NCBI GenBank assembly: GCA_934141605.1
Contig: CAKPCL010000001.1
Coordinates: 1 to 64,000, forward strand
Length of the DNA stretch: 64,000 nt
From: an uncultured Clostridia bacterium
GTDB lineage: Bacteria; Bacillota; Clostridia; TANB77; CAG-508
Direction: 5' to 3'
In this document: in pieces, positions 44,585 through 54,155 of the stretch
Numbering within the stretch: position 1 is the stretch's first letter
How the letters are laid out: each line of letters begins with the position of its first letter
Notes under the pieces: generated by a model
Database searches by the model: none
Seen by the model: only the letters and a program-made list of their open reading frames with translations
What the model was told of the DNA's origin: nothing
Position numbers and translations under genes: made by a program

Positions 44585-46951
44585 ATGATATGTTCAGAAT
44601 GTAAGAAAAACCCAGCAGTACTTTTTTATGAAAAAATAGATAATGAAAAAAACACGCTAGAAGGCTTATGCTATGACTGTGCAAAAAAGAAAGGAATAAA
44701 CCCAACTGAAGTATTAGCTAGACAACAAGATATTTTAGCTAAAGATAAAATCAATTTGGCAGATATGAATAAACAATTAGAAAATATTTTCAAAGATTTT
44801 GCCGAAAATCTAGATATTAATAATTTAGAAAATATAGATGGTGCTATTACTTTTGGCAATATTAGTGAAGATGATGATGGAGATGAATTTGATGAAGATC
44901 AACCTAAAATTGCTGGTGCAGCTATACCTTTAGGCTCAATATTCTCAAATATATTTTCAAAAGATAAGCAAAATAATGATAATCAAGATAATGACAAAAA
45001 GAAAGTTAAAGTTGATAAAAAGAAAGAAAGTAAACAAAATAAGAAGAAAAAATACTTAGATACTTATGGTACTAATTTAACAAACAAAGCTAAAAACAAT
45101 GAATTAGATATTGTTGTAGGTAGAGATAAAGAAATTCAAAGAATAATTCAAATTTTAAATAGGCGTTCTAAAAATAATCCTTGTTTAATTGGTGAACCTG
45201 GTGTAGGAAAAACAGCTATTGCTCAAGGGTTAGCAATCAAAATAGCTAATCAAAATGTTCCTGCAAAACTTTTAAATAAAGAAGTTTACCTTTTAGATAT
45301 GACATCTGTAATTGCTGGTACTCAATTTAGAGGTCAATTCGAATCAAGGATGAAAGGCATTATTGATGAGTGTAGAGAATATGGTAATATTATTTTAGTT
45401 ATTGATGAGATTCATAATATTATTGGAGCTGGTGATGGAGAGCATTCTATGAACGCAGCCAATATATTAAAACCTGCTCTATCTAATGGAGAAATCCAAT
45501 TAATTGGTACTACTACTTTAACAGAGTATAGAAAATATATTGAAAAAGATTCTGCTTTAGAAAGAAGATTTCAACAAGTTTTAATAGAAGAGCCAAATGT
45601 TGATGATTCTATTAAAATTCTAGAGGGAATTAAAAAATATTATGAAGAATATCATAAAGTTAAAATATCAACAGATGTTATAAAACAAGCTGTTATAATG
45701 TCTGAAAAATATATTCATGATAGATTTTTGCCTGATAAAGCTATTGATATTTTAGATGAAGCTTGTTCTAGAATAAACTTAGAAAATAAAGATTTATTCA
45801 AACTTGAAGTACTAAAAAAAGAATTGTCTCAGGTTCAAACTGAGAAAGAAGAGGTATCTGGTGCAGATACAACTGAAGATTATCAGAAAGCTGCTGATTT
45901 AAAAACTCGTGAATGCCAAATTATGGAGAGCATTGATAAATTAAATCAAAAAATTAAGCCAAGAAATCTTACTGTACAAGATATTGCAACAGTTATAGAG
46001 AGTTGGACTAAAATACCTGTTAAAAAAATTACTGAGGCAGAAACTCAAAAATTACTTAATTTAGAAACAAATCTTCATAAAAGAGTTATTGGTCAAGAAG
46101 AAGCTGTAAGTGCTGTTTCTAGAGCTATTAGAAGAAATAGAGCTGGCCTTCAAAGTGAAAAGAGACCACCTTCATTTATATTTGTAGGTCCAACAGGTGT
46201 TGGTAAAACTGAACTTGCTAAATCTTTAGCATATGAAATGTTTGGTTCTGAGGACTCTATTATAAGAATAGATATGTCTGAATACATGGAAAGTCACTCT
46301 ACATCTAAATTGATTGGTGCACCTCCAGGATATGTAGGATATGATGATGCTGGACAATTAACAGAAAAAGTTAAAAGAAAACCTTATTCAATTATTCTTT
46401 TAGATGAAATTGAAAAAGCGCATCCAGATGTATTTAATATCTTGCTACAAGTATTAGATGATGGAAAACTTACAGACTCTCAAGGAAATACTGTTAGTTT
46501 TGCAAATACTATAATAATTATGACTTCTAATGCTGGTTCAAATTTAAATAATAATTCAATTGGTTTTGGAAAACAAACTGTTGATAAATCTAAAATTGAA
46601 GATAGTTTAAAAGAAGTTTTTAGACCAGAATTCTTAAATAGAGTTGATGAAATAATTGTATTTAATTCTTTGAATAAGGAAGAATTATTACAAATTGTTG
46701 ATTTAATGCTTAAAGATACTATTAATGCTTTAAGTCAAAAAGATATTTCTCTTGAAATATCTGATTCTGCTAAACAGTTTATTTTAGAAAAAGGTACTAA
46801 TATCAAATTTGGTGCTAGACCTTTGAGAAGAGCAATCCAGAGATATGTTGAAGATGAAATTTCTGAAAAAATTCTTCGTTCTGAGGTTGTAAATGGTCAA
46901 ACTATTAAGCTTGGACTAAATAATGACAAATTAACTTTTGAAGTATTATAA
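44585..46951 (+). CDS. ClpE-like AAA+ chaperone/protease ATPase
   Basis: 788-aa Clp ATPase with two AAA modules. Its N-terminus is not the Clp_N repeat but a zinc finger (MICSECKKNPAVLFYE; CYDC) as in ClpE and McsA. A long charged linker (about 95-150) follows. AAA-1 has GEPGVGKTA and LVIDEIHN; AAA-2 has VGPTGVGKTE, LLDEIEKAHPDV and the terminal RPLRRAIQR; a UVR-like segment (EDYQKAADLKTRE) lies between them. It unfolds substrates for ClpP. pgsA follows 10 bases after the stop. No ctsR, mcsA or mcsB here. Confidence 0.9.
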   Translation: MICSECKKNPAVLFYEKIDNEKNTLEGLCYDCAKKKGINPTEVLARQQDILAKDKINLADMNKQLENIFKDFAENLDINNLENIDGAITFGNISEDDDGDEFDEDQPKIAGAAIPLGSIFSNIFSKDKQNNDNQDNDKKKVKVDKKKESKQNKKKKYLDTYGTNLTNKAKNNELDIVVGRDKEIQRIIQILNRRSKNNPCLIGEPGVGKTAIAQGLAIKIANQNVPAKLLNKEVYLLDMTSVIAGTQFRGQFESRMKGIIDECREYGNIILVIDEIHNIIGAGDGEHSMNAANILKPALSNGEIQLIGTTTLTEYRKYIEKDSALERRFQQVLIEEPNVDDSIKILEGIKKYYEEYHKVKISTDVIKQAVIMSEKYIHDRFLPDKAIDILDEACSRINLENKDLFKLEVLKKELSQVQTEKEEVSGADTTEDYQKAADLKTRECQIMESIDKLNQKIKPRNLTVQDIATVIESWTKIPVKKITEAETQKLLNLETNLHKRVIGQEEAVSAVSRAIRRNRAGLQSEKRPPSFIFVGPTGVGKTELAKSLAYEMFGSEDSIIRIDMSEYMESHSTSKLIGAPPGYVGYDDAGQLTEKVKRKPYSIILLDEIEKAHPDVFNILLQVLDDGKLTDSQGNTVSFANTIIIMTSNAGSNLNNNSIGFGKQTVDKSKIEDSLKEVFRPEFLNRVDEIIVFNSLNKEELLQIVDLMLKDTINALSQKDISLEISDSAKQFILEKGTNIKFGARPLRRAIQRYVEDEISEKILRSEVVNGQTIKLGLNNDKLTFEVL

Positions 46952-46961
46952 GGAGAAAAAA

Positions 46962-47552
46962 ATGTTAAAACATATACCAAATATATTAACTATATTAAGA
47001 TTTATATTTATACCTATAATTTTATATTCTATTTTTACTGGGAATTATGCTCTGGGAATTGTATTTTTCACAATTTCTGGAATTACAGATGTTTTAGATG
47101 GTTTTATAGCTAGAAGGTTCAATTTAGTATCTAATTTTGGTAAATTAATGGACCCTTTAGCTGATAAGCTTACTCAAATCTGTGTGCTTGCTTCTTTGGT
47201 AAAAGTAAATATTATTCCTTTTTGGATATTAGTAATTGTTATTATGAAGGAATTATTAATGATTGTAGGGGCGTCATTTCTTTATGGAAAAGATGTTGTT
47301 GTTTATAGTAAATGGTATGGTAAATTGGCAACAGTTTTATTTTACTTAGCTATTGTTATATCTTTAATTACTAAACAATTAGGTCTTACTGGCTTCTGGG
47401 GTAATTTTGATTTAGCAATCTATTGTATAGCTTTGGTTTGTACTGTTTTTTCTCTCATTATGTATGTTAAGTGTTTATATCAAGGTGGTTTTATAGATAA
47501 AAATGACTTAAATGCAGAAAATAAAAAAAATGTTGTTATTAAAAATAAATAA
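46962..47552 (+). CDS. pgsA: CDP-diacylglycerol-glycerol-3-phosphate 3-phosphatidyltransferase
   Basis: 196-aa membrane enzyme making phosphatidylglycerophosphate. CDP-alcohol phosphatidyltransferase signature D-G-x2-A-R-x8-G-x3-D-x3-D is intact: DGFIARRFNLVSNFGKLMDPLADKL (given as DGFIARRF and GKLMDPLAD). Five or six helices. Start at 46962 follows AAGGAG; an earlier in-frame ATG lies inside the Clp gene. Cotranscribed with the Clp gene. Confidence 0.95.
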   Translation: MLKHIPNILTILRFIFIPIILYSIFTGNYALGIVFFTISGITDVLDGFIARRFNLVSNFGKLMDPLADKLTQICVLASLVKVNIIPFWILVIVIMKELLMIVGASFLYGKDVVVYSKWYGKLATVLFYLAIVISLITKQLGLTGFWGNFDLAIYCIALVCTVFSLIMYVKCLYQGGFIDKNDLNAENKKNVVIKNK

Positions 47553-47555
47553 CTT

Positions 47556-47590
47556 AAAGGAGACTCTTTTAATGAGTCTCCTTATTTTTA
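47556..47590. terminator. Terminator of pgsA
   Basis: AAGGAGACTC/GAGTCTCCTT hairpin followed by TATTTTTA, overlapping the end of the convergent gene. Confidence 0.8.
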
Positions 47591-48202
47591 TTCAAAATCT
47601 TCTATTAATTGGTTTAACTCTTCTATTCCATTAACTCTAATTCCGTTTCTAACTTCTGCTTTATCTGTTTCTGTTAAATATTCAACTGAAATTTCTGTTT
47701 TTTCATATACTTCTTCTTCGTTATTTTCATTTATTTTATATATTGTAATTTTTCCATTATCATCTCTTAAAATGAAATGCTGTCCACAATTACTATCAAA
47801 CTCTCTGTATAGTATTATGTCATTGCTTGAATATTTTTGTACTTCCCAATTTTTATATTCATTTTCTAAGTCTTTTTGAGTTCCATTTACTAAACTTTGT
47901 GAAACATCAATATATTCATTTATTGTATGATTGCACTCATTGTAGTGCCTTTTTAAAGTTATTAAGCAATTTGGTGAAATTTTTTCTTCATTAGCGTTTG
48001 TTTCTATTTCTAATCTTGCCTGTTTTTCTAATTCTTCATACTCTTGTGTGCATTCATCTGTTACTTTTTCTGATACTTTGTTAATTTCATTTTCCACATT
48101 TACATTTTGTGATTTCTCATTTTTGTTGTATATTGATATTCCTGCTATTACTCCAATAATTATAATTGCAATAAATAGTATTATTATCCAACTTTTTTTC
48201 AT
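47588..48202 (-). CDS. Membrane-anchored BofC C-terminal-domain protein
   Basis: 204-aa protein with an N-terminal membrane helix (5-25), a polar linker and a C-terminal domain like that of BofC: DVSQSLVNGTQKDLENEYKNW, NCGQHFILRDDNGKITIYKI and the closing GIEELNQLIEDFE. BofC in Bacilli is a forespore-secreted inhibitor of sigma-K checkpoint signalling; in Clostridia similar proteins are common and mostly unstudied. CysCys positions (C140-type NCGQH) are conserved in these relatives. Family assignment is by pattern only. Confidence 0.65.
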   Translation of the reverse strand: MKKSWIIILFIAIIIIGVIAGISIYNKNEKSQNVNVENEINKVSEKVTDECTQEYEELEKQARLEIETNANEEKISPNCLITLKRHYNECNHTINEYIDVSQSLVNGTQKDLENEYKNWEVQKYSSNDIILYREFDSNCGQHFILRDDNGKITIYKINENNEEEVYEKTEISVEYLTETDKAEVRNGIRVNGIEELNQLIEDFE

Positions 48203-48229
48203 AATATTTCCTCCGCGTTTTTTCTTTTA

Positions 48230-50719
48230 TTATTTACGGATTTCTTTTATTTTATACTTGCTTCTTTTGTTAACTTCAATTGTAATTTCTCCATTTAAGT
48301 CAGTTCTGAAAATTTTGCTGTTAATGTTTTCTAGTCTTTGTAGCACTTCACTATTTGGGTGTCCAAATTTATTATTTTTTCCAACTCCTATAACTGCAAT
48401 TTGTGGTTTAGCCGTATTTAAGAATTCACTTATACTGGAGCTTTTTGACCCATGATGTCCAACTTTTAAAATATTTGCTTTTAAAAATTGAGTAGTTCTA
48501 GAGTACTTTTCTAAAATTTCTATTTCTGCAATTTTTTCAATGTCTCCTGTAAATAGCATTGAAAAGTTTTTATAGTGTAAATTGCAAACAATCGCATTAT
48601 TATTTAATATATTTGTTGTAATTTGATTGTTTGTTGGCCATAAAATATCAATGTATAAGTTTTTTTCAATATGTATTTTGTTACCACTTACTACTTCATA
48701 TACTTTTATCTTTTTATTACTAACTATGTCCAAAAATTTTTCGTAATTTTTTGACTTTTCAACTTGTTTTGAAATATATACTTTTTTAACTTTTAGTTCT
48801 TGTAAGACAGTCATAATTCCTCCAACATGGTCTTGGTCAAAATGGCTTATTATTATAATGTCTATTTGGGTGAATCCCCTGTCTAAAATGTAAGGGACTA
48901 AAGTATTTTTTCCAACATCAAACTCAGAACTACTGCCTCCCCCGTCTATTAGAATTGTTTTATTTTGAGGCGTAACTATCAGTGTTGAATCTCCTTGCCC
49001 AACATCAATAAAGTGAATTTTCAAATTTTTGGGTATTAGGTTTACAACTAATATTAGTAAAATTATAATTGCTATTATTGGTTTTATTTTTTGCTTATTT
49101 TTTCTTAGTTTTATTTTTGCTATTGCTATTAAATTTTTGGTTCTTATTTGCGTCTTATTTGCTTTTTTGGCTGAATAAATATTATAAATAATAAACAATA
49201 CTGCTACAAATAAATAATAAATTATAATTGAATTTAAGTTTGGTGTTGCTATGTAGATTTTTGAAAATGGAAGTTTTCCAATATTAGATATAAAATTTAT
49301 AGTTGTAATTCCTGCTCGAAGTATAGGCTCAAAAATTTTTGCTATTGAGAAGTTTATGCAAGCTATTATTATGAATAAAAATCCAAGAATAATAATAGGT
49401 CCTATTGCAAAGCTTAAAATTAAATTTGTTATTAAAAAATATGGATTAAATATGTTTAAATTATATAAAATTATTGGAATTATTGCTATTTGAACTGAAA
49501 GCGAAACTGAAATAATCTCTTTTATCTTGTCTGTATATTTTTGAATTAATGGTCTTATTTTATATTTGTATGTTTTATTTTTTATTTTTAAATTCTTTAA
49601 AAATTTTAAAATACTTTTGTTAAAAATTATTATTCCAATTACTCCTCCATATGATAATTGTAGTCCTAAATTTTGAATTGAAAATGGATTGTTTAAAAGA
49701 ATTAAAAGTAAGGATATGGACATTGATGTATAAATATCGTTTTTTCTATAAATTAGTTTTGAGGATATTGCTATAATTCCCATTATTCCTGCTCTTGTGA
49801 TTGATGGTGAAAAGTTTGTTATAAACATATAAAATATTAAAACTATTATATTTAAAATATTTGTATTTCTTTTTCCTATTATGTTTTTGAAGATTAGGTT
49901 TATTCCTAAAATTACATATGCTACATGCATGCCTGATACTGCTAATATATGTGACATGCTTGCATTTCTATAATTTTCTTGTGTTTCTTCATCTAGTTCT
50001 TGCTTATTTCCTAGTACTAGTCCTAACAGTATAGAAGAGGTTTCTTTATCTAATATTTGTTTTGTATTTTCTTCTATTTTATTTGATATGTAATTTGTTA
50101 TTTCTAATATTTTATTTGCTTGTTTATGTTTTATTAACTCTACATTTTCGCATCTTATTGTTCCATATATTTTTAATTGTTTTAAGTATTTTGAATAGTC
50201 AAACCCTTTATAGTTTCTTTGTGTCTCTGGTTTCGAATATGTTCCTGAAATTTCTATTTTATCTCCATATTTAAGTTCTATGTCTTTGTTTGTAGTTATA
50301 TAAAATTTTAGATTTTGGTTATTGTATTTTGTTTTTATTTGATATTTATTATAATATTGTTTCTCTTGTTTTTCGCTTATAATTATTCCTGTTAAATTTA
50401 CTTTTTCTTGTTTAGATAGTTGATTGTAAATTTTTTCGTAGTTGCTGTTTTGGAAAATTACAATTGTATTTGAAATTATTGAACTAATTATTATTAATAT
50501 TATTACTTTTGAATTTAAATATATTTTTATATATCTTATATATCTTTTTATTGATAAAATCTTTAATTTTTTAGTTGTTGCTTTTTTGTTTAAATATTTG
50601 TAAATATAATATGTTGCAATTATTGGAATATAAAATGAGACTATACTGATTTTAAAGTATAGTCCCACTATTATACCTATTATATATCCTATAACTGCAA
50701 TTAGAATTGGTCTTTTCAA
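48230..50719 (-). CDS. comEC: ComEC/Rec2 DNA-uptake channel protein
   Basis: 829-aa competence protein. Order: two N-terminal helices and an OB-like domain (~90-180), competence helices with LLGLVLGNKQELDEETQENYRNASMSHILAVSGMHVAYV (core: SHILAVSGMHVAYV), then a C-terminal metallo-beta-lactamase domain with FIDVGQGDSTLI, ISHFDQDHVGG and VGHHGSKSSS. It conducts single-stranded DNA across the membrane. I start at TTG 50719, preceded by AAAGGAGGG at ideal spacing; the ATG at 50764 is inside the previous gene's end and lacks a site. comEA was not seen nearby. Confidence 0.93.
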   Translation of the reverse strand: MKRPILIAVIGYIIGIIVGLYFKISIVSFYIPIIATYYIYKYLNKKATTKKLKILSIKRYIRYIKIYLNSKVIILIIISSIISNTIVIFQNSNYEKIYNQLSKQEKVNLTGIIISEKQEKQYYNKYQIKTKYNNQNLKFYITTNKDIELKYGDKIEISGTYSKPETQRNYKGFDYSKYLKQLKIYGTIRCENVELIKHKQANKILEITNYISNKIEENTKQILDKETSSILLGLVLGNKQELDEETQENYRNASMSHILAVSGMHVAYVILGINLIFKNIIGKRNTNILNIIVLIFYMFITNFSPSITRAGIMGIIAISSKLIYRKNDIYTSMSISLLLILLNNPFSIQNLGLQLSYGGVIGIIIFNKSILKFLKNLKIKNKTYKYKIRPLIQKYTDKIKEIISVSLSVQIAIIPIILYNLNIFNPYFLITNLILSFAIGPIIILGFLFIIIACINFSIAKIFEPILRAGITTINFISNIGKLPFSKIYIATPNLNSIIIYYLFVAVLFIIYNIYSAKKANKTQIRTKNLIAIAKIKLRKNKQKIKPIIAIIILLILVVNLIPKNLKIHFIDVGQGDSTLIVTPQNKTILIDGGGSSSEFDVGKNTLVPYILDRGFTQIDIIIISHFDQDHVGGIMTVLQELKVKKVYISKQVEKSKNYEKFLDIVSNKKIKVYEVVSGNKIHIEKNLYIDILWPTNNQITTNILNNNAIVCNLHYKNFSMLFTGDIEKIAEIEILEKYSRTTQFLKANILKVGHHGSKSSSISEFLNTAKPQIAVIGVGKNNKFGHPNSEVLQRLENINSKIFRTDLNGEITIEVNKRSKYKIKEIRK

Positions 50720-50744
50720 ATTTGCCCTCCTTTTAAATGCGCAA

Positions 50745-52130
50745 TTAAAAGATTCTTCTTGCACCTACATAATTTGTTTTATAATATCCACTGGATAGAG
50801 TATCTGTTGTTACTCCTCTACTTGAATTTGCGGCATGTATAAATGTATTTCCCCCTATATATATTCCTACATGGTTTATTCCTGATTTACCAAACATTAC
50901 TAAGTCACCTGCTTGTAGTTCTGTTACTGCTGTACCATTGCTGTATTGTGCTGCTGCTGTTCTATTTAGTGTTATTCCAAAATGTTTGTATACAAATTGT
51001 GTAAATCCAGAACAGTCAAATCCACTAGTTGTTGTTCCTCCATATACATATTTGTATCCTAAAAATTGTTTTGCATATGCTACTACTGAGCTTCCTGAAC
51101 TTACTGTATTTTCTGTTGTTGTAGTTGCCGTAGTTGTTGTTTCTACTTTTGTAGTTGTTGTTTCTGTGTTTGCTGTTGTTTCTGCTACTTGAGTATTTGT
51201 TGTGCTTCTTTGTGTTAATCCACTTCTTGATGTTTCTTGTTTAGTGCTTGATAACAAATATTCTGCTATATATCCTTTAGTTCCATTTACATCAACATAT
51301 GACCAACCATTTTCTGTTGATATTACTGTTACTTGTGTGTTTATTGATAATTTTTTTATTGCTTGTGATGTTTTGTCTGCTTTTTCTCTCATATTTATTG
51401 TTTGTGAGTTTACATACATTGTTTTAGTTTCGGCTGGTACTGTGTTTTGTTCTGTATTTTGTGTTTCTTTGTTTTCTTTATCAATTAAACCAAATAATAT
51501 TGCAATTTCACCTGTTGTTGCTTCTCTTTTCTTTACGACCCAACCTTCTTTTCCGTCATCTGTTTTTATTTTTGACCAGTCACCTAAATTTTCTATCACT
51601 TCTATTTCGGTGTTTTTAGATACTTCTCCTATTTCTATTGCATTAATTAGTGGCACTATTTTTAGTTTTGAGTCTTCTAATATTTCGTATCTTTCTTTTT
51701 TAAATGTTGTATTTTCAGGTACTGTGTTTTCAGATGTAGTTGTATTGTTTGTCTCTGTATTGTTTGTTTCTGTATTGTTTGTTTCTGTATTGTTTGTTTC
51801 TGTATTATTATTTTCTACTTCTTGGTTTTCTTCAGTATTAGTATTTTCTTCATCTTTTACTTCTACCAAATCATTTCTTATATAGCCTGTTATATTTTTG
51901 TATTTTACTTTATACCAGTTTTCAGTTTGTTCTAAAATTTCAACTTCTTCTCCTGAAGATACAAGTTCTAATATTTTGGCATCTGTTTGTGGTTGTTCCC
52001 TTAATCTTGCTGTTTCTGTTGAAATTGTCCCGGTATTTGTAGCAAAAGATATATTTATAAAAAACATACTTGCAAAGCATATTGTTGCCATTATGATTAT
52101 TATGTTTTTTATGCTCATTCTTGCCTTCAT
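50745..52130 (-). CDS. Secreted NlpC/P60 endopeptidase with three SH3b domains
   Basis: 461-aa exported peptidoglycan hydrolase. Signal peptide (to about residue 30), SH3b domain 1 (ARLREQPQTDAKIL), Thr/Asn/Glu-rich linker with TETNN repeats, SH3b 2 (WSKIKTDDGKEGWV), SH3b 3 (INMREKADKTSQ; WSYVDVNGTKGYI), Thr-rich linker, and NlpC/P60 domain with the catalytic Cys in FDCSGFTQFVYK, His in HVGIYIG and third residue in FIHAANS. Cleaves D-Glu-type peptide bonds of the stem peptide. Start at 52130 after AGGAG. Confidence 0.93.
   Translation of the reverse strand: MKARMSIKNIIIIMATICFASMFFINISFATNTGTISTETARLREQPQTDAKILELVSSGEEVEILEQTENWYKVKYKNITGYIRNDLVEVKDEENTNTEENQEVENNNTETNNTETNNTETNNTETNNTTTSENTVPENTTFKKERYEILEDSKLKIVPLINAIEIGEVSKNTEIEVIENLGDWSKIKTDDGKEGWVVKKREATTGEIAILFGLIDKENKETQNTEQNTVPAETKTMYVNSQTINMREKADKTSQAIKKLSINTQVTVISTENGWSYVDVNGTKGYIAEYLLSSTKQETSRSGLTQRSTTNTQVAETTANTETTTTKVETTTTATTTTENTVSSGSSVVAYAKQFLGYKYVYGGTTTSGFDCSGFTQFVYKHFGITLNRTAAAQYSNGTAVTELQAGDLVMFGKSGINHVGIYIGGNTFIHAANSSRGVTTDTLSSGYYKTNYVGARRIF
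51741..51800 (-). repeat. Four tandem 15-base repeats in the NlpC/P60 gene
   Basis: Unit TGTATTGTTTGTTTC (plus strand), four copies, one with a C for T change. Each codes for the linker pentapeptide TETNN. In-frame unit, so copy-number change would vary linker length only. Confidence 0.85.
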
Positions 52131-52188
52131 TTTTTTACTCCTCATATTATTATATTCAATTAATGTATTGATATTTCATAGTATACAA

Positions 52189-53118
52189 TTAATTAATAGA
52201 TTTGTCAATTTGTGGTAGTAATTGTTTCTTTCTTGAAACAACACCTTCTAAAAATGCTCTGTTATTTTCTAAGCTTTTTCCAAATGCTTTTTCTACTGCA
52301 TCTGTTTTTGTTCCTAATGCAATTATTTCAGAATTGCTATTTAATATATCTGTTATTGCTAATACAAATAATGATAATCCTTTTTCTGTAATTTCATTAT
52401 TTATTGCTTTTTCTAGTTCATCTTGTCTTTTTAGAACATCTTCTATGCTTACTGTGTTTACTTGTGCTATAACGAATTTTGTTCCATTTTTCTCTAAGCT
52501 TTTTGCATCTAAATTTATTAATTCTTCTGCTGAAAAGTCGTCTAAGTCTGTTCCTGCTTTTAGCATTTCTAATCCATATTCTTCTACATTTATGTTTGCT
52601 ATTTTTCCTAATTCTTCTAGTGCTTTTCTGTCATGTTCTGTTGTTGTTGGTGATTTTAATAATAGTGTATCAGATATTATGGCACTTGCCATTAATATGG
52701 CTTCTGTTTTTTCAATTTCTATTCCTGATTTTTTGAATTCTTCAAGTAATATTGTTGATGTACAACCAAATGGCCTTGCTGTATAATATAGTGGTTCTGA
52801 TGTTTCAAAATTTGCTATTCTGTGGTGGTCTACTACTTCTAAAATTTTTGCTTTTTCTATTCCTTCTACACTTTGGTTAAATTCGTTGTGGTCTACTAGT
52901 ATTACTTCTTGTCCTTCTTCTACTTTTTCTATTAATTTAGGTGCTTCTATTCCTAAATAGTTTAGTGCGTATTGTGTTTCTTTGTTGATGTTTCCTAGTC
53001 TTACTGCTTTTGATTTTTCACACCCATTTTTTTTGTTTAATATTTCTTTTACAATTGCTGAGCAAATTGTGTCTGTGTCTGGATTTTTGTGTCCAAATAT
53101 TAATATTTCGTTTTCCAT
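52189..53118 (-). CDS. ppaC: Manganese-dependent inorganic pyrophosphatase (family II)
   Basis: 309-aa DHH-family enzyme hydrolysing pyrophosphate. Metal-binding motifs: FGHKNPDTDTICSA (about 8-21), LVDHNEFNQ and VVDHHRIANF (DHH), and the C-terminal DHHA2 domain with EGVVSRKKQLLPQI (substrate Arg-Lys-Lys). Full length. Confidence 0.96.
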   Translation of the reverse strand: MENEILIFGHKNPDTDTICSAIVKEILNKKNGCEKSKAVRLGNINKETQYALNYLGIEAPKLIEKVEEGQEVILVDHNEFNQSVEGIEKAKILEVVDHHRIANFETSEPLYYTARPFGCTSTILLEEFKKSGIEIEKTEAILMASAIISDTLLLKSPTTTEHDRKALEELGKIANINVEEYGLEMLKAGTDLDDFSAEELINLDAKSLEKNGTKFVIAQVNTVSIEDVLKRQDELEKAINNEITEKGLSLFVLAITDILNSNSEIIALGTKTDAVEKAFGKSLENNRAFLEGVVSRKKQLLPQIDKSIN

Positions 53119-53169
53119 TTTTTTATCTCTCCTTTTTTATTGACTTTTTTATAATATGATATAATATTT

Positions 53170-53211
53170 ATAGGAAATGGGAAGCCACATCTGTTTATTC
53201 TCATTTCCTAT
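53170..53211. terminator. Hairpin between hslO and ppaC
   Basis: ATAGGAAATG/CATTTCCTAT with a long loop. No clear T-run; probable terminator or processing hairpin. Confidence 0.45.
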
Positions 53212-53266
53212 GTTCACTACTATATAACATTTCTTATTAAAAAACAAGCGAACACTTTAATCAATT

Positions 53267-54142
53267 TTACTTTTTTAATATTTCTTCTAATTCTTCTTTT
53301 GAAAATTCATACTTTTTATTGCAAAAGTGGCATAAAATCTCTGCTTTTCCGTCTTCTTCAATCATTTCTTTTAATACATTTTCATCTAATGTTGCTAGTC
53401 CTTCTGCCATGTGTTCTTTTGAACAATCGCATTCATATACAGGAGTTATATTTTCTTCAATTATTTTGATATTTTCATCTCCTGTTACTAATTGTGCTAT
53501 TTCTATTAATGACATATTTTTGTCTAGCATTTTTGAAATTGCACCTGCTTTAAAAATTGCTTGTTCTATTTTTGATATTTCTTCATCTGTTGCATCTGGC
53601 ATAGGTGTAATTATATATCCTCCTGCTGATTTTACTCCATTTTTGTCTACTAAAACTCCTAAGGCAACTGCTGTGTTTTTTTGTTCTGATTTTGCAAAAT
53701 ATTCTGCAAAGTCTTCTGCTATCTCTCCTGAAATTAGTGGGCAAATTCCTATATATGGTTCTTTTAACCCAATGTCTTTTATAACATTTATAAATCCTGC
53801 ATTTCCAACTGCTCCGCCTACATCTAATTTTCCTATATCATTTAGTGGTAAGTCTACAACTGGATTTGCTACATATCCTTTTACTCTTGGGAAATTATCT
53901 GCTGTTACTAGCATTGTTCCTAGTGGTCCATTACCTTTCATTTGTATTGTTAATTTATCTTCCTTATTTTTCATTTCATTTCCCATTAATGCTGATATTG
54001 TAAGTAATCGTCCAAATGCTGCTGTTGCAACTGGGCTTAAGTCATGTATCTGTCTTGCTTTTTCTACTAGTTCTGTTGTGTTGGCACAAATTACAGAAAT
54101 TTTTCCGTCGTATGCTAAAAATTTTATTATTTTGTCTTGCAT
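53267..54142 (-). CDS. hslO: Hsp33 redox-regulated chaperone
   Basis: 291-aa holdase that becomes active on oxidation of its zinc cluster. N-terminal domain with GRLLTISALMGNEMK and KGNGPLGTMLVTAD; C-terminal zinc site CDCSKEHM and CHFCNKKY (four Cys). Start at 54142 (ATGCAAGAC), which follows AAGGAGAAC; a start at 54190 would overlap the upstream gene. It lies 13 bases after the WecA-rubredoxin gene, a second redox-linked product in the same operon. Confidence 0.95.
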   Translation of the reverse strand: MQDKIIKFLAYDGKISVICANTTELVEKARQIHDLSPVATAAFGRLLTISALMGNEMKNKEDKLTIQMKGNGPLGTMLVTADNFPRVKGYVANPVVDLPLNDIGKLDVGGAVGNAGFINVIKDIGLKEPYIGICPLISGEIAEDFAEYFAKSEQKNTAVALGVLVDKNGVKSAGGYIITPMPDATDEEISKIEQAIFKAGAISKMLDKNMSLIEIAQLVTGDENIKIIEENITPVYECDCSKEHMAEGLATLDENVLKEMIEEDGKAEILCHFCNKKYEFSKEELEEILKK

Positions 54143-54155
54143 TTTTGTTCTCCTT

